From the NCBI RefSeq assembly GCF_020921035.1, contig NC_063160.1, forward strand, positions 15,713,095 to 15,777,094: 64,000 nucleotides of DNA, in the 5' to 3' direction. How positions within the stretch are numbered: position 1 is the stretch's first letter; the number at the start of each line of letters is the position of its first letter. A program made the position numbers and the translations under genes. This stretch comes from Rhodamnia argentea. Its lineage: Eukaryota; Streptophyta; Magnoliopsida; Myrtales; Myrtaceae. Below, piece by piece: positions 50,161-60,412 of this stretch. The notes below the pieces were generated by a model that was not told the origin of the DNA, searched no databases, and saw nothing but the letters and a program-made list of their open reading frames with translations.

Positions 50161-50655
50161 TTATTTCAAAGGGGAAACACACTCGTCCGCACAAGCGAGG
50201 ATGAAAAACGTGGTAAGAGGAGCCCCAAGCTCCTTATGAAGAAGTAAATACGGCTGCCCGTCAAATGGATAATGTTCGTACCGGAATCTGCAGTCTTTCA
50301 ACTCAACTCGAGCTCCGATGTTGTACGTACAGTCCTGAATTACCCAATTCCAAGCTTTACGCAGGCACGTGGTGCAATCTTGATGAGAAATCGCCCCATT
50401 GCACACCGCATGGCCATAACAATCGTCGTCATTGTATCTGGAATCGCAGAACTTATCATAACCCCGAAATCGCAGTGAAATCAAACAAACAGTACATAAC
50501 ATGACCGACGTTGTAATTATACGAACTCCATGCTGAATACGTTTGAGAAGTGGCCATATTTTGGTCACAAGAGTTATGTCGGGATCACTACTCGCAACTC
50601 GGAAAACGAGAAAAACCGCAGCAAGAATTGTTGCAATCCTTTGAGAAGTGGCCAT
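50161..50655 (-). CDS. DUF26/Gnk2-type cysteine-rich secretory protein, altered copy A
   Basis: A single frame of 164 residues. A likely signal peptide covers residues 1-23 (MATSQRIATILAAVFLVFRV start). A DUF26 second half follows, with the diagnostic C-X8-C-X2-C (CNGAISHQDCTTC), IQDCTYNIGARVELKDC and RYEHYPF. Ginkbilobin-2 and plant cysteine-rich secretory proteins share this fold; some bind mannose and inhibit fungi, but activity here is unknown. No kinase domain is seen. Against copies B and C, two things are odd. The middle (from after LVTK to before GYDK) is read in another frame and has lost the conserved cysteines. The protein also runs 31 residues past the point where B and C have TAG. 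The frame is open, yet the fold may be damaged; it could be a young pseudogene. Confidence 0.65.
   Translation of the reverse strand: MATSQRIATILAAVFLVFRVASSDPDITLVTKIWPLLKRIQHGVRIITTSVMLCTVCLISLRFRGYDKFCDSRYNDDDCYGHAVCNGAISHQDCTTCLRKAWNWVIQDCTYNIGARVELKDCRFRYEHYPFDGQPYLLLHKELGAPLTTFFILACADECVSPLK
50542..50557. repeat. 16-bp exact direct repeat within DUF26 copy A (inner copy)
   Basis: It replaces the shorter stretch seen at the same place in copy B (between CGTTT and ATATTTTGG) and adds two bases, which shifts the reading frame. Confidence 0.9.
50640..50655. repeat. 16-bp exact direct repeat within DUF26 copy A (outer copy)
   Basis: TTTGAGAAGTGGCCAT occurs here, covering the start codon, and again at 50542-50557 in the middle of the gene. 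Copies B and C lack the internal occurrence. Confidence 0.9.
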
Positions 50656-51870
50656 TTTGCTGAATCTTAATTTTTGCGTCCCTAGCTAATCAGCTTGGCT
50701 CTATAAAAGGGGTTGTTCCAGAAATCATGTCCACAAAATTCGGGATGACATGAGCTAGCAGAGTCCTAGATGCCACTGTATACCTTTTCCTGTTGTTTTA
50801 TTCGAATGATTCCAAAGCACTAGGTTCCTCCAACTTCGAGGTATGAGAAATGCTGCCCCAAACTTTATCGAGGTTCAACTTTTTATGCTCAACTCGTTGT
50901 CGACCACTCGGCTGGGAAATTTTAAGCTGTTAATCTAAAAATTTATCTATTTACTATAATTTAGTCAACCTTGGCTATTCGCATTGCAGCCACGTGTTAA
51001 TTTGGCCCGTACGTCGCGGGCCAATATCATTAATCATTTTTCGCACATCGTATTGAGTCCATCTTACATTTTCTGAATTCAAAGAAAAAAATTGCTTCGT
51101 ATTCCAAAATAGGGAAACCGACGCAAACTATTCGTGAATTTTGGTCTAACGTACAACGCGAATCATGAACTTTTAATTTGTTCAGCGTGGTCTCTGATCA
51201 ATGTGCACTGTTGTCCTCGAATCTTCAATTTGTTCAACGTAATCATCGAACTTTTGATACGTGTTCAATTTAATCTCCAAGTTATATGAAAATCGTCAAT
51301 ATTGTCCGTAGATAAGTTGAACATGTACCAAAAGTTTAGGGATTATATTGAACAAATTAAAAGTTCAAAGATCGATTTGTATATTGAGCCAAAGTTTAGA
51401 GACTATTTGCGTCATTATCCCTCCAAAATACAATCGAATAAGATATATGCCATGCACATGCATTAACTCGACCTCTATAAATTTTTTAGGCCGGTGTATT
51501 AGATAAACTTAAAAAATCCCATTTAAAATGGACATTGTGGAAGAGTTGACTATCGAGTTCGAGTCTGATTAAAATAGATGGAGCAACTTTATGTCTCGCC
51601 AACGTCAATTAACGAACGTACAAATCGAGCAAAATGGAGAAGAGCGCGTCTTAATTTCATCGCGTTTTCTACATCGCGCCTCTCCACGCACCGTGCGTTC
51701 TCCGAGGGGGAGCTTTGATTGCAATTGCAAATTCTAGTTGACTTGATTTGCCTTGTTTCACAAACTTACGACCTAAATTAGCTTTGAATAACAAGAACGG
51801 ACGCACATGCGATGCTCGTAGTCCTAGCGCGGGGCAGTCGGTCTTCAATTGGGGGAGGGGGAGGGGAAAA
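50656..51870. other. Upstream flank of copy A with an inserted foldback element
   Basis: 51420-51850 matches the upstream flanks of copy B (52390-52710) and copy C (58030-58400): for example AGCTTTGATTGCAATTGCAA. Within it, 51115-51420 is an inverted-repeat element (AACTATTCGTGAATTTTGG ... CCAAAGTTTAGAGACTATTTG) related to the one at 52828-53262. Confidence 0.6.
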
Positions 51871-51988
51871 CTCCGCCAAAGTAAGTGCTCATCACTTATT
51901 TCAAAGGGAAAACACAGTAATCCGCACACGCGAGGATGAAAAACTTAGTAAGAGGAGCCCCAAGCTCCTTATGAAGGAGTAAATACGG

Positions 51989-52389
51989 CTACTCGCCAAT
52001 TGGATAATGTTCGTATCGGAATCTGCAGTCTTTCAACTCAACTCCAGCTTCGATGTTGTGCCTACAGTCTTGAATTACCCAATTCCAAGCTTTACGCAAG
52101 CATGTGGTGCAACCTTGATGAGAAATCACCCCCCTGTGCACACCGCATGGCCGTAACAATCGTCGTCATTGTATCTGGAATTGCAAAACTTATCGTAACC
52201 CGAAATCGCAGTAAGATCAAATAAACATTACATATCATGACCAACATTATAACTGTACGAACTCCATGCCGAATACGTTTCTAGGTTACATATTTTGGTC
52301 GCAAGGGTTATGTCGGGATCACTAGTCGCAACATGAAAACCAAGAAAAACCGCAATAAGAATCGATGCGATCCTTTGAGAATAGATGGA
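51989..52389 (-). pseudogene. DUF26/Gnk2-type gene, copy B, inactivated
   Basis: It aligns with copies A and C along its whole length. The initiator position is no longer ATG (52389 end). An in-frame TAA lies at 52230-52228 inside the DUF26 domain. Further along, two extra bases in a G run near 52130-52140 shift the frame just at the C-X8-C-X2-C motif. The TAG equivalent to the copy C stop is at 51991-51989. The cysteines of the first half, missing from copy A, are partly still visible here. The combination of start loss, nonsense and frameshift makes it a clear pseudogene. Confidence 0.88.
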
Positions 52390-52827
52390 GACACTTTATG
52401 TCTCCCGTACGGCAATTGACTAACGCACAAGTCGAGTAAAATGGAGAATAGTGCGTCTTAATTTCATTGCGTTTTCTTCATCGCTCCTCTCCACCCACGA
52501 TGAGGTCTCCGAGAATGGATAGTGGCCGGCCACTGTCCAAGTTCACATTTATGGAGCTTTGATTGCAATTGCAAATTCTTGTTGACTTGTTTTGCCTTGT
52601 TTCACAGACTTATGACCTAAAATAGCATTGAATAACAAGAGGGGGCGCACATGCGATTCCCCCTAGTCCTAGCGCAGGGGCCATCTTCGATGGGGGTTAG
52701 GGGATGCCGACTAAAAAGATCGGTTCGATGGGCGTGAAAGACATCGGCTCGAAATACCGCTTCACCATTACGAAGAAGCCATCATTTTCCTTCGCAATAT
52801 CTCGCTGCAATACCACAAGGAATGATG

Positions 52828-53262
52828 ATGCAAATGATCTTTGAGCTTTGTATCAATACGCAATGTAATCTCTAAACAATTGACTTGCTCAATGTGGTTC
52901 ATGAACTTTAACTCAATGTGTAACGTGGTCCTTCAACTTTCAATTTGTTCAATATGGTCTATGAATTTTCGGTACATATTCGATTTTGTTCCTGGACTGC
53001 ATGAAGTATTGAATGATGTTCGTCCATTAATGTCTTTCCATTAGTTCAAGTTGAGGGACAATATTAAACATTTTCATATCTTTCAAGGACTAAACTGAAC
53101 ATGTACGAAAGGTCTGGTAACCACATTGAACAATTCAAAAAATTAAGGAGATCACATTGCACGTGGAGCTAAAGTTAAGGGCCGCATTAGACAGATTAAA
53201 AATCTTAAGCATCACATTGCGTATTGAGATAAAATTTATAAATCATTTATGTCATTTTTGCT
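52828..53262. mobile_element. Foldback element specific to unit B
   Basis: The left side GTATCAATACGCAATGTAATC and right side CACATTGCGTATTGAGAT are inverted copies. Repeated words such as TCAATTTGTTCAATATGGTC pair with complementary ones on the right. It is absent at the matching position of unit C. No coding content. Confidence 0.7.
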
Positions 53263-53841
53263 GCGTAAAAGAAACGGCGTGTTCAATGCAAAAGGAGAAA
53301 CGGATGCAGGCCACGATCGTTGACAGATGAAAATGGAGCGCTTCTTCTATTCGTGGGGAAGTCGGATGCCTTGGCCTGATTTTACGTATATTAAGGAAGG
53401 AGATCATGCCAAATGATGCATTGGATATTTGCACATGCATCCCCTCGTTTTTTTCTTTTTTCTATTTTTAATCTCCTTTGTACGTTTCCTTATAGATCCA
53501 TCCTCCGGATCACTTTGCGTGTGTTCATACCTATCGATGGATACACATATTATTTAGACCTAGACACAGAAGAAGTTGCCATTCCACATAGGGTTTTGCT
53601 GGATTTCAGTGCAAAGGGAAATTGGCAAAACCGGGTTCATGGTCGCATCGAACCCGTGCGGTTCGTCGGATTCCTATGGATGTGTCCTCCCTTTAGCTAC
53701 TATTCAATAAGCTTCGTTTGAGTTTCTGGTGCTCATAAGAGTTTCCGGCACCCACGGATCTAGGAAGCTACACGGACATAAAAAGCTTCATTCGATTCTC
53801 TCACTCTAAAGTTGGGCTCTTTATACTCAAATTTTACTGCT

Positions 53842-54010
53842 GGGAGAATTACAAAAAAAAAAAAGTGTTAAATCTATTATAATTGTGACAATTTAATAAT
53901 AAACCTTTTTCTACTAATTGAGTCTTAAACTTTTGCAATATTTTTTGAATTATTGTTATTTTTCTTTCTCTTTCTGTCTTTTTCTTCCCTCCCTTCTTCT
54001 TTCCAAAGGC
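53842..54010. repeat. Truncated left arm of the MULE-like foldback family
   Basis: GAGAATTACAAAAAAAA...GTGTTAAATCTATTAT followed by AATAAACCTTTTTC and a T/C-rich tail. Right arm missing; not found in unit C. Confidence 0.5.
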
Positions 54011-54728
54011 TCGCCCTCGGCAGTATCAAATACCCTCTTCACATTCTCAAGAACAGATAACTTTATCTCTAAGCTATCATTTTGAATTAGAGATAATTAG
54101 GAAAGCTGTCCTAAATTTTGCTCTTCATGTCAAATACCCTCTTCACATTTCAAAGGCCTCCATTTGAAATGTCCCCAAACTAAAAAGACCCATTAAGCAT
54201 AACCAAAGTCTAAACCCAACCTCCCTTCCACTCTCTTCTCATGCCCTTTCTCTCTCCTCGGGCACAGTAGCGCAGCACAACAACGATCGAGAGCCATCCC
54301 CCAACAGCCTTGAGCGACCATAGCCCGACCTGCTCGACACCATCGCTCTCGCCTGCCGCCGCTCGTGCCCCTCTCGCCGCATCCCCCTACTTATCTTTGG
54401 CGAGATCACGGTGAGGCCACTCGAGCTCAGCTTGAGCCTGCCTCCTACTCAAATCATGGGGGAATGTAATTGTGTATTTATTCAGGCAGATCTTTCGAAG
54501 AGGTTATTTTGGTTTGATTCGGTCATCCCATTATGTGTATATAAAATACAATGGAGAAGAAAGGGTTTAACAGTGATGTGCATAACAAATGTCCATGACA
54601 ATTAATCGGTGAATTTACTTGACAACACGAAAAAGAATTTGGTTTTTCAGAATATTCTCTCTCTGAGAAAGCTAATGCTTACAACGCTGAGTGCAAAAAC
54701 AAAAAAGAGAAGAATAATGCTGCTTTTA

Positions 54729-55426
54729 GGTTCCGTTTGTTTCGCGATAAATGTGACATTTCTGAAAAATATTTTTTAAGAAGTCATTTTCCAGAAAGTT
54801 AACAATAGTTTCTGGTGTTTGGTTCAGGCCTGAAAATGAACTGGAAAATATTTTCTTTCGTTTGGTAAGAAAAATATAATTTGATTATTCACATCGTCGT
54901 TTGGCTTGAAATTATTGATGGGTATGTCAACTGTCTCACATGGTATGGCTGGTGCTAATGTAAACAATTTTTGTAGTATAAAAAAATAAAGTTTTTGATT
55001 AATTTGTATTTGTTGCATTTAATTTTTTTTTCTTTTTTTTTCTTTTTCCTTCTTCCTCCACCGCAATCGGCCGGTGGAGGCCACAGGAGAGATCAAGCTC
55101 ACTAGCTTGCATATGTGGCCGGTCGCCGTAGTTGGCGACCAGCCGAGGAAGAAAGAAAAAGAAAAAGGATATAAAAGAAAAAAATAAAATAAAATAAAAT
55201 AATAATAATAATTAAAAAGAAAAAAATGTGAAGGAGTGCAGAGTGGAAAGATTAGGGAAAATGATTTCCTCCTTAAAAAAATAATAATAATTTTTCTTAC
55301 TTTTGAAGGTGTTTTTTTCACTGGTGGAAAATATTTTCTTAACTAGTTTATTTTTCGTGAACTAAACACCGAAAAATCTATAAAAAAAAATTTCTGAAAG
55401 TTGCTTTTCGTGAAATAAATAGATCT
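54729..55426. mobile_element. PIF/Harbinger-like foldback element in unit B
   Basis: Left end GGTTCCGTTTGTTTCGCGA; right end read inward AGATCTATTTATTTCACGA. TTA flanks both sides (54726-54728 and 55427-55429). The arms contain AAATATTTTTT/AAAATATTTTCTT inverted words. It is absent from the corresponding point in unit C. Confidence 0.65.
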
Positions 55427-56062
55427 TTATGTGTGATAATGACCCACTTAATTGCACCCGATACATCACAGCAACTAGAATTCACATGAAAATGCAAAAA
55501 TTCCAAGATAGAAAGACGGAAAAGTGAACAAATTTGGGATCCAACACGTGAAATTTCAAGTGGGTGATTTCAAGATGGTTTTATTCCTTTAACGAGAATA
55601 ATCGATTTGAAAATGACGATCCAATACAAAAGCCCACATGACTTTTGTGGCTTTGGAATGTTAATCTAAGGAGGCCAACAGGAAATTGGCCCACATCAAG
55701 TTTGTCCCACGAGAATGCACACACATCATACATGCGATGGACTTGATGAACGAAGCGGACTAAAGCCGAATCTGGGGCTAAAAAATCCCCGCTCGACCAG
55801 CTCATAATTTGAAAAATCTAGCTTTATTCATAAAATTGATCGACCTTGAGCGGGCCGGGGTCAAAGAAGAAAATTGCTTGCCAAGTTCTCCCGATTAATG
55901 ACCCGAGGTACGACCCGAACCTACTTTGGATCGCCTCGCAACTTTTCGACCTTGCAGATTCGGCCCTTGATCGGGGAAAGCTCCGACTCTTCCTCTGGAC
56001 TTCTTTGCATCTCTTCGCACGACACGGCCCTATTAGCGACGAGCCGATATCTAGGTGTCGGA

Positions 56063-57251
56063 TGAGCTAAATTGGCACAAATATAAAAAGTTTAATACTG
56101 AATTGGCAAAATAAAATAAAATAAAGGTTTATGACTGAATTTGCACAATTACAATAAGTTTGAGAAAATTGTCAAAAAAAAAGTCCTAAACCTATTGCAC
56201 TTTTGCTAATTCAGTCATAAACCTTTTAATTTGGCCAATTCAATATTAAATCTTTTGTATTTTTGCCAATTTAATCATAAACCTTCTTTTTGTGCCAATT
56301 TAATTCTAAATCTTTTGAATTTGTGCCAATATAGTCCATTCGGATAACTTTGGCTGGTCGGCCGGCAATAACACGAATGCCGACCGATGATGGCGTGGAC
56401 GTCGGCGTTGACGTGAAAAATTATAAATAATATTTTTATATTTTTAAAATTATTTTTATTTTTCTATTTTCCTTCTTTTTCCCTTGTTTTCCTTTCTTCT
56501 TCCTCGTCTCCGATGGCAATTGGCCAAAGAGTAGAGCAGGGGAGGTCATGATCATCGACCATTGGCCCGGGCGAGATGGGCCGCGAGGTTGGCTAGCCAT
56601 GGCGAGGCCGACTTCGCCAAATTTGGCCTGTGCGAGGTCGGCCGGCCACGGCGAGGCTCGCCCTCGCTAAGGCGAAGACGAAGGATTGGTTCGAAAGAGT
56701 CTCAAAATCTAGCAAGACGCTTCAAGAGTGAGAGGGTTGTGGGTTTGATTTTGGACTCCAGTTCCTTGTTGGTTGGTGCTTGGGCGAGATCAACCATGGC
56801 GAGGCCTGACCTCTCATAGATCTAGTGAGGCGGGCTTTGCCATGGTTGGCCGAACTCACCTAGGCCGGTGGCCGGTGAGGTTAGCCATGGCGAGGTTGGC
56901 CTCGCCATGGCCGGCCGACCGAACCATGGCGATCGACTGGAGGAAGAAGAAAGGAAAAATAAAGAAAAAGAAAGATGAAAAATAAAAAAACAATAGAAAA
57001 AAAATTAAAATATTATTAAAAATTATCGATGTTAATGTCGGCTAGCATTCACGTCATCGCTAGCCAATCAAAGTTGGTCGAATGGATTGAATTAGCATAA
57101 AAAAAATGGTGTAGGACTGAATTTGCACGAAAATAAACAAATTAGCAAAATCAAAAGGTTTAAAATTGAATTGACAAAAGTGTAATAGGTTTAACACTTT
57201 TTTTTTATAATTTTCCCCAATAAGTTTAGTTATTTTTTGGTAATTTTTCCT
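56063..57251. mobile_element. Right arm of a MULE-like foldback element, interrupted
   Basis: 56070-56161 reads as a family right arm (AAATTGGCACAAATATAAAAAG ... ACAATAAGTTT, in pieces). It continues after the insert with AGTTATTTTTTGGTAATTTTTCC, the usual right terminus. The left arm of this host copy is not next to it. Confidence 0.6.
56162..57218. mobile_element. MULE-like foldback element with 9-bp target duplication, nested in a sibling
   Basis: AATAAGTTT occurs on both sides (56153-56161 and 57219-57227). Ends are GAGAAAATTGTCAAAAAAAA and, read inward, GGGGAAAATTATAAAAAAAA. The arms carry TCCTAAACCTATTGCAC and its complement. The centre is GC-rich with scattered GGCGAGG/CCATGGC words that create chance open frames. 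It is inserted in the right arm of another copy of the same family. Confidence 0.82.
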
Positions 57252-57624
57252 GTTAAGGTCGACAGGAGTATGAATGAAAAGTGGAATTCTCATCGGTTCC
57301 GATCTGTGGAGTGGTTTTTCCGCGGTAGATTTAGCAAAACTCTAGTCTTTTCGCTTGGGAATGTGTTGATTTTTGTCCAGGATTGCTATAGTCATACGGC
57401 AGATTGGCTTTTGCCTCGTCGTCGCCTGCTACTGTATAGTCCCCGTAGTATTTTGATTTAACCAATTTTCAAATGCTTTGGAACTCCAAGAGCAAGAGCT
57501 GCATTGACCGCTTTTCTCATGTCTTTGTTGGCACCACACATTGACCAAGTCCTACTTTCATCACACGTGAGGATAAAGACTTGATAAGAGGAGCTCCAGG
57601 CTCTTTACGAACAAGTAAATACGG

Positions 57625-58002
57625 CTACTCGATGAATTGATGACGTTCATATCGGATTCTGCAGTCTGTCAACTGAACTTGAGCCCCGATACTGTACGCA
57701 CAATCCTGAATTATATAATCATAAGCATTCCGCAAGCACGTGGTGCAATCCGGGGGAGAAGTATCCCCATTGCATGCCGCATGACCGTAACAAATGTCGT
57801 CATCTTCCGTGGACTCGCAGCACTTATCGTAACCTGAAATTGCAGTAAAATCAAACAGACAGTTGACAACATTACCGATGTTACAGCTCCATGCCGAATA
57901 TGTTTCCGGGTCACATAGTTTGGTCACAAGGATGCTGTTGGGATAGCTCCTTGCAACATGGAAAGTGAGAAAAATCGCAGCAATCCTTAGAAAAGCGGCC
58001 AT
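57625..58002 (-). CDS. DUF26/Gnk2-type cysteine-rich secretory protein, copy C
   Basis: A single frame of 125 residues from the ATG at 58002. An upstream in-frame ATG at 58071 would add 23 residues ahead of the hydrophobic leader and is less likely. Residues 1-19 form a probable signal peptide. The domain shows LCDPETYSAWSC (Cys30, Cys40), VVNC (Cys48), GYDKCC, the C-X8-C-X2-C motif at Cys77, Cys86 and Cys89, and IQDCAYSIGAQVQLTDC, ending RYERHQFIE. This is the length expected for a one-domain Gnk2-like protein. Such proteins are secreted; some bind mannose and are antifungal, but the activity of this one cannot be read. It is the least damaged of the three copies, with no internal frame change. 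Confidence 0.82.
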   Translation of the reverse strand: MAAFLRIAAIFLTFHVARSYPNSILVTKLCDPETYSAWSCNIGNVVNCLFDFTAISGYDKCCESTEDDDICYGHAACNGDTSPPDCTTCLRNAYDYIIQDCAYSIGAQVQLTDCRIRYERHQFIE

Positions 58003-58496
58003 TTTGGTGAATCCTAGAAAAGTTGTTTCGCATTCCAAAATACAATCGAAGAAGCTATATCCCATGCACATACATTGACTGGACCTCTATAAATTTTTAG
58101 GCATGCGTGTGTGATAAATTTAAAAATCCCATTTGAAATGGAAATTGTGGACGAGTTGACTGTCGAGTTCGAGTCCGATTAAAGTAGGATGGAGCAACTT
58201 TGAGTTTCGCACACGGCAATTAACGAACGTGCAAATCGAGTAGGACGGCCACCGAGAATGGATCGTGGCCAGCCACGATGGAAGTTCTGGTGAGGGAGCT
58301 TTGACTGCAATTGCAAATTCCTAGTCGACTTGATTTGCCTTCTTTCCCAAACTTTACGACCTAAAATAGAATTGAATAAGAAGAGTGGACTAAATAGATC
58401 GGGTCGGCGAACGTGAAAGATATCGATCTTGAAATACCATTCCGCCTTTACGAAGAAGTGATCGGCTCTCGACGCCATAGTTTGTTGCAACACAAC

Positions 58497-58889
58497 TAGA
58501 CTTGTTAAAATGGATCGTAAATCCATCTTTTAACCCATATACGATGGGCTGAGTTGTTATATAAGTTAGTTATACTTAATAAATGCATCAGAAATGAGTT
58601 TGAAAGCGTTAAATGGGTTTACGACTTATTTAGACCCAACCCATTCATATGACTCTCTCTCATCCTCACTTGATCTCGCGCTCAAGCATTCCGCACTCTC
58701 ACCTTAGTTCGAGCATGAGTTTTTTCTAAATTGGATTAAATATGAAAGTGTGTTAGAAATGTTTGATCATGTATGAATTGGATACGTGTCACTAAATTTA
58801 CATTACATATAAAACAAGTCGTAAACTGATTAAATAAATCTATTTGGATCGGATCATTTATGATGCAATCCACATGCTTGACGAGTCTA
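58497..58889. mobile_element. hAT-like non-autonomous element in unit C
   Basis: Left end TAGACTTGTTAAAATGG; right end read inward TAGACTCGTCAAGCATG. The flanking 8-mers AACACAAC (58489-58496) and AACACATC (58890-58897) match at 7 of 8, as expected of an aged hAT target duplication. No transposase. Confidence 0.6.
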
Positions 58890-59989
58890 AACACATCAAA
58901 GATGGCGTGTGGAATGCAAAAAGGCGAAACCCATTCAGGCCATGATCGTTGACCGATGAAAATGGAATGCTGCTTCCATTCATCTCGGCCTGATTTTTCC
59001 ATATTCTAAGGAGGGAAATCGGGCCAAATGATGCATCAGTCATTTGCACAGGCATTCATTCCCCTCTTTTCATTTTTAGCTCCTTTGCAGGTTTCCTAAT
59101 AGATCCATCCTCCGGAACACTTTGCTTGTTTTTTGTCAGACCTTTTGATGAATGCATATATATTGTTAGGACCTAGACACAGAAGAAGTGTCACTGCACG
59201 TACTTCGGTCGAAGCGAAATTGACAAAACCAGGTCGGCGGTCGCTTCGAGCCCATACGGCTCGTCGGATTCATATGCGTGTATCCTCCCTTTAGCTACTA
59301 ATCAATAAATTTCGTCTGAGTTTCTAGTGCTCGAAGAGTTCCCGACGCCCACAGATCTATGTAAACCGAAAAAAAGAAGAACGATGGAGAGCCCCTCATG
59401 AACCAACCTCCCTTCCACTCTCTTCTTATGCCCTTTGTCTCTCCTCGCGCACAGTTGCGCAGCACAACAACGATCGAGAGCCATCCCCCAACAGCCTTGA
59501 CCGACCACAGCCCGACCCGCCCAACACCATCGCTCTCGCCCTGCCGCTCGTGCCCCCTCTCCCTGCATCCCCGTATTTATCTATGGCGAGATCATTCGCG
59601 GCACGTGACGGTGAGGCCACTCGAGTTTGGCTTGAGCCCGTAACTCTCGGTCGCCTCCTACTCGTATCATTGGGGAATGTAATCGTGATTTTATTCTGGC
59701 ATATCTTTCTAAGATATTTTGGTTTGATATGGTCATCCCGTCACGTGTATGTAAAGTGCGACGGAGAAGAAAGAGTTCAATGGCGAGGTGCACAACAAAT
59801 GTCCATCGCAACTAATCTAAGGAGCGAAAATAATCCGTCCATTTGAAAATGCCGATCCAATATAAGCCCACATGACATTTGTGGCTTCGGAATGTTATTC
59901 TAGGGAGGCCAACAGGAAATTGGCCCATATCAAGTTAGTCCCACAAGAACAGCGGCGGGGCAGACTAAGCCGAAACCGGGGCTAAGAAG

Positions 59990-60412
59990 TAGGGGTGTCT
60001 GGTTTCCAGTTCGATCCTATCCCAAAATCGGGAACTGAACGAGGAGCGGGGACCGGACTGATCGGTCTAGTCCAGTTCCTGGATGGTCCAACCATTGGAC
60101 CGGTCACTTTTTTTTTTTTTTTTTTGTGATTTGTCATTAATTTTTTCTTGTTAACAACATATTCATCTAACCATCTCTCGTTAATTCCATCGCGTTATCG
60201 CTAAACTTAGAAGTCATACTAAGCATTTTAGGTTTATGTTTAGGTTTACATTTATGATTTTTTTTTAAAATTATATTCGGTTTGGTCGGTCTGGTTTTCC
60301 CCTGGAACTAGAAACTGGTTCTAATTTTATTGAACCGGAGCCCCCATGAATAGGATCAAACTGTCTGATCCGGGCAATTCTCGATTCAGTCGATCCATTA
60401 TGCTCAGCCCTA
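59990..60412. mobile_element. hAT-like non-autonomous element in unit C with empty site in unit B
   Basis: Ends TAGGGGTGTCTGG and, read inward from the right, TAGGGCTGAGC. The flanking 8-mers CTAAGAAG (59982-59989) and CTAAAAAG (60413-60420) match at 7 of 8. At the homologous point in unit B (55778-55785) there is a single CTAAAAAA and no insertion. The interior has GGTTCTA/ACCGG words and T runs but no transposase. Confidence 0.75.

Larger units (their letters stand above)
51878..56062. repeat. Segmental duplication, unit B
   Basis: It carries DUF26 copy B and a series of blocks that reappear in the same order in unit C (57500-60725). Matching anchors are 52390-52810 with 58180-58500, 53265-53760 with 58900-59360, 54200-54640 with 59395-59830, 55570-55850 with 59830-59990 plus 60413-60490, and 55850-56060 with 60490-60720. 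Insertions differ between units. Confidence 0.8.

Noticed and set aside
53413..53721. 102-codon frame in unit B
   Set aside because: The homologous stretch in unit C (59040-59310) does not keep the frame, so it is not a conserved gene.
56562..56985. Arginine- and alanine-rich frames in the GC-rich core
   Set aside because: They lie in the centre of a bounded foldback element and arise from GGCGAGG-type words; no family resemblance.
50161..58002. Cysteine-rich receptor-like kinase (CRK) genes
   Set aside because: Only one DUF26 domain per copy, with no transmembrane segment or kinase motifs nearby on the same strand.
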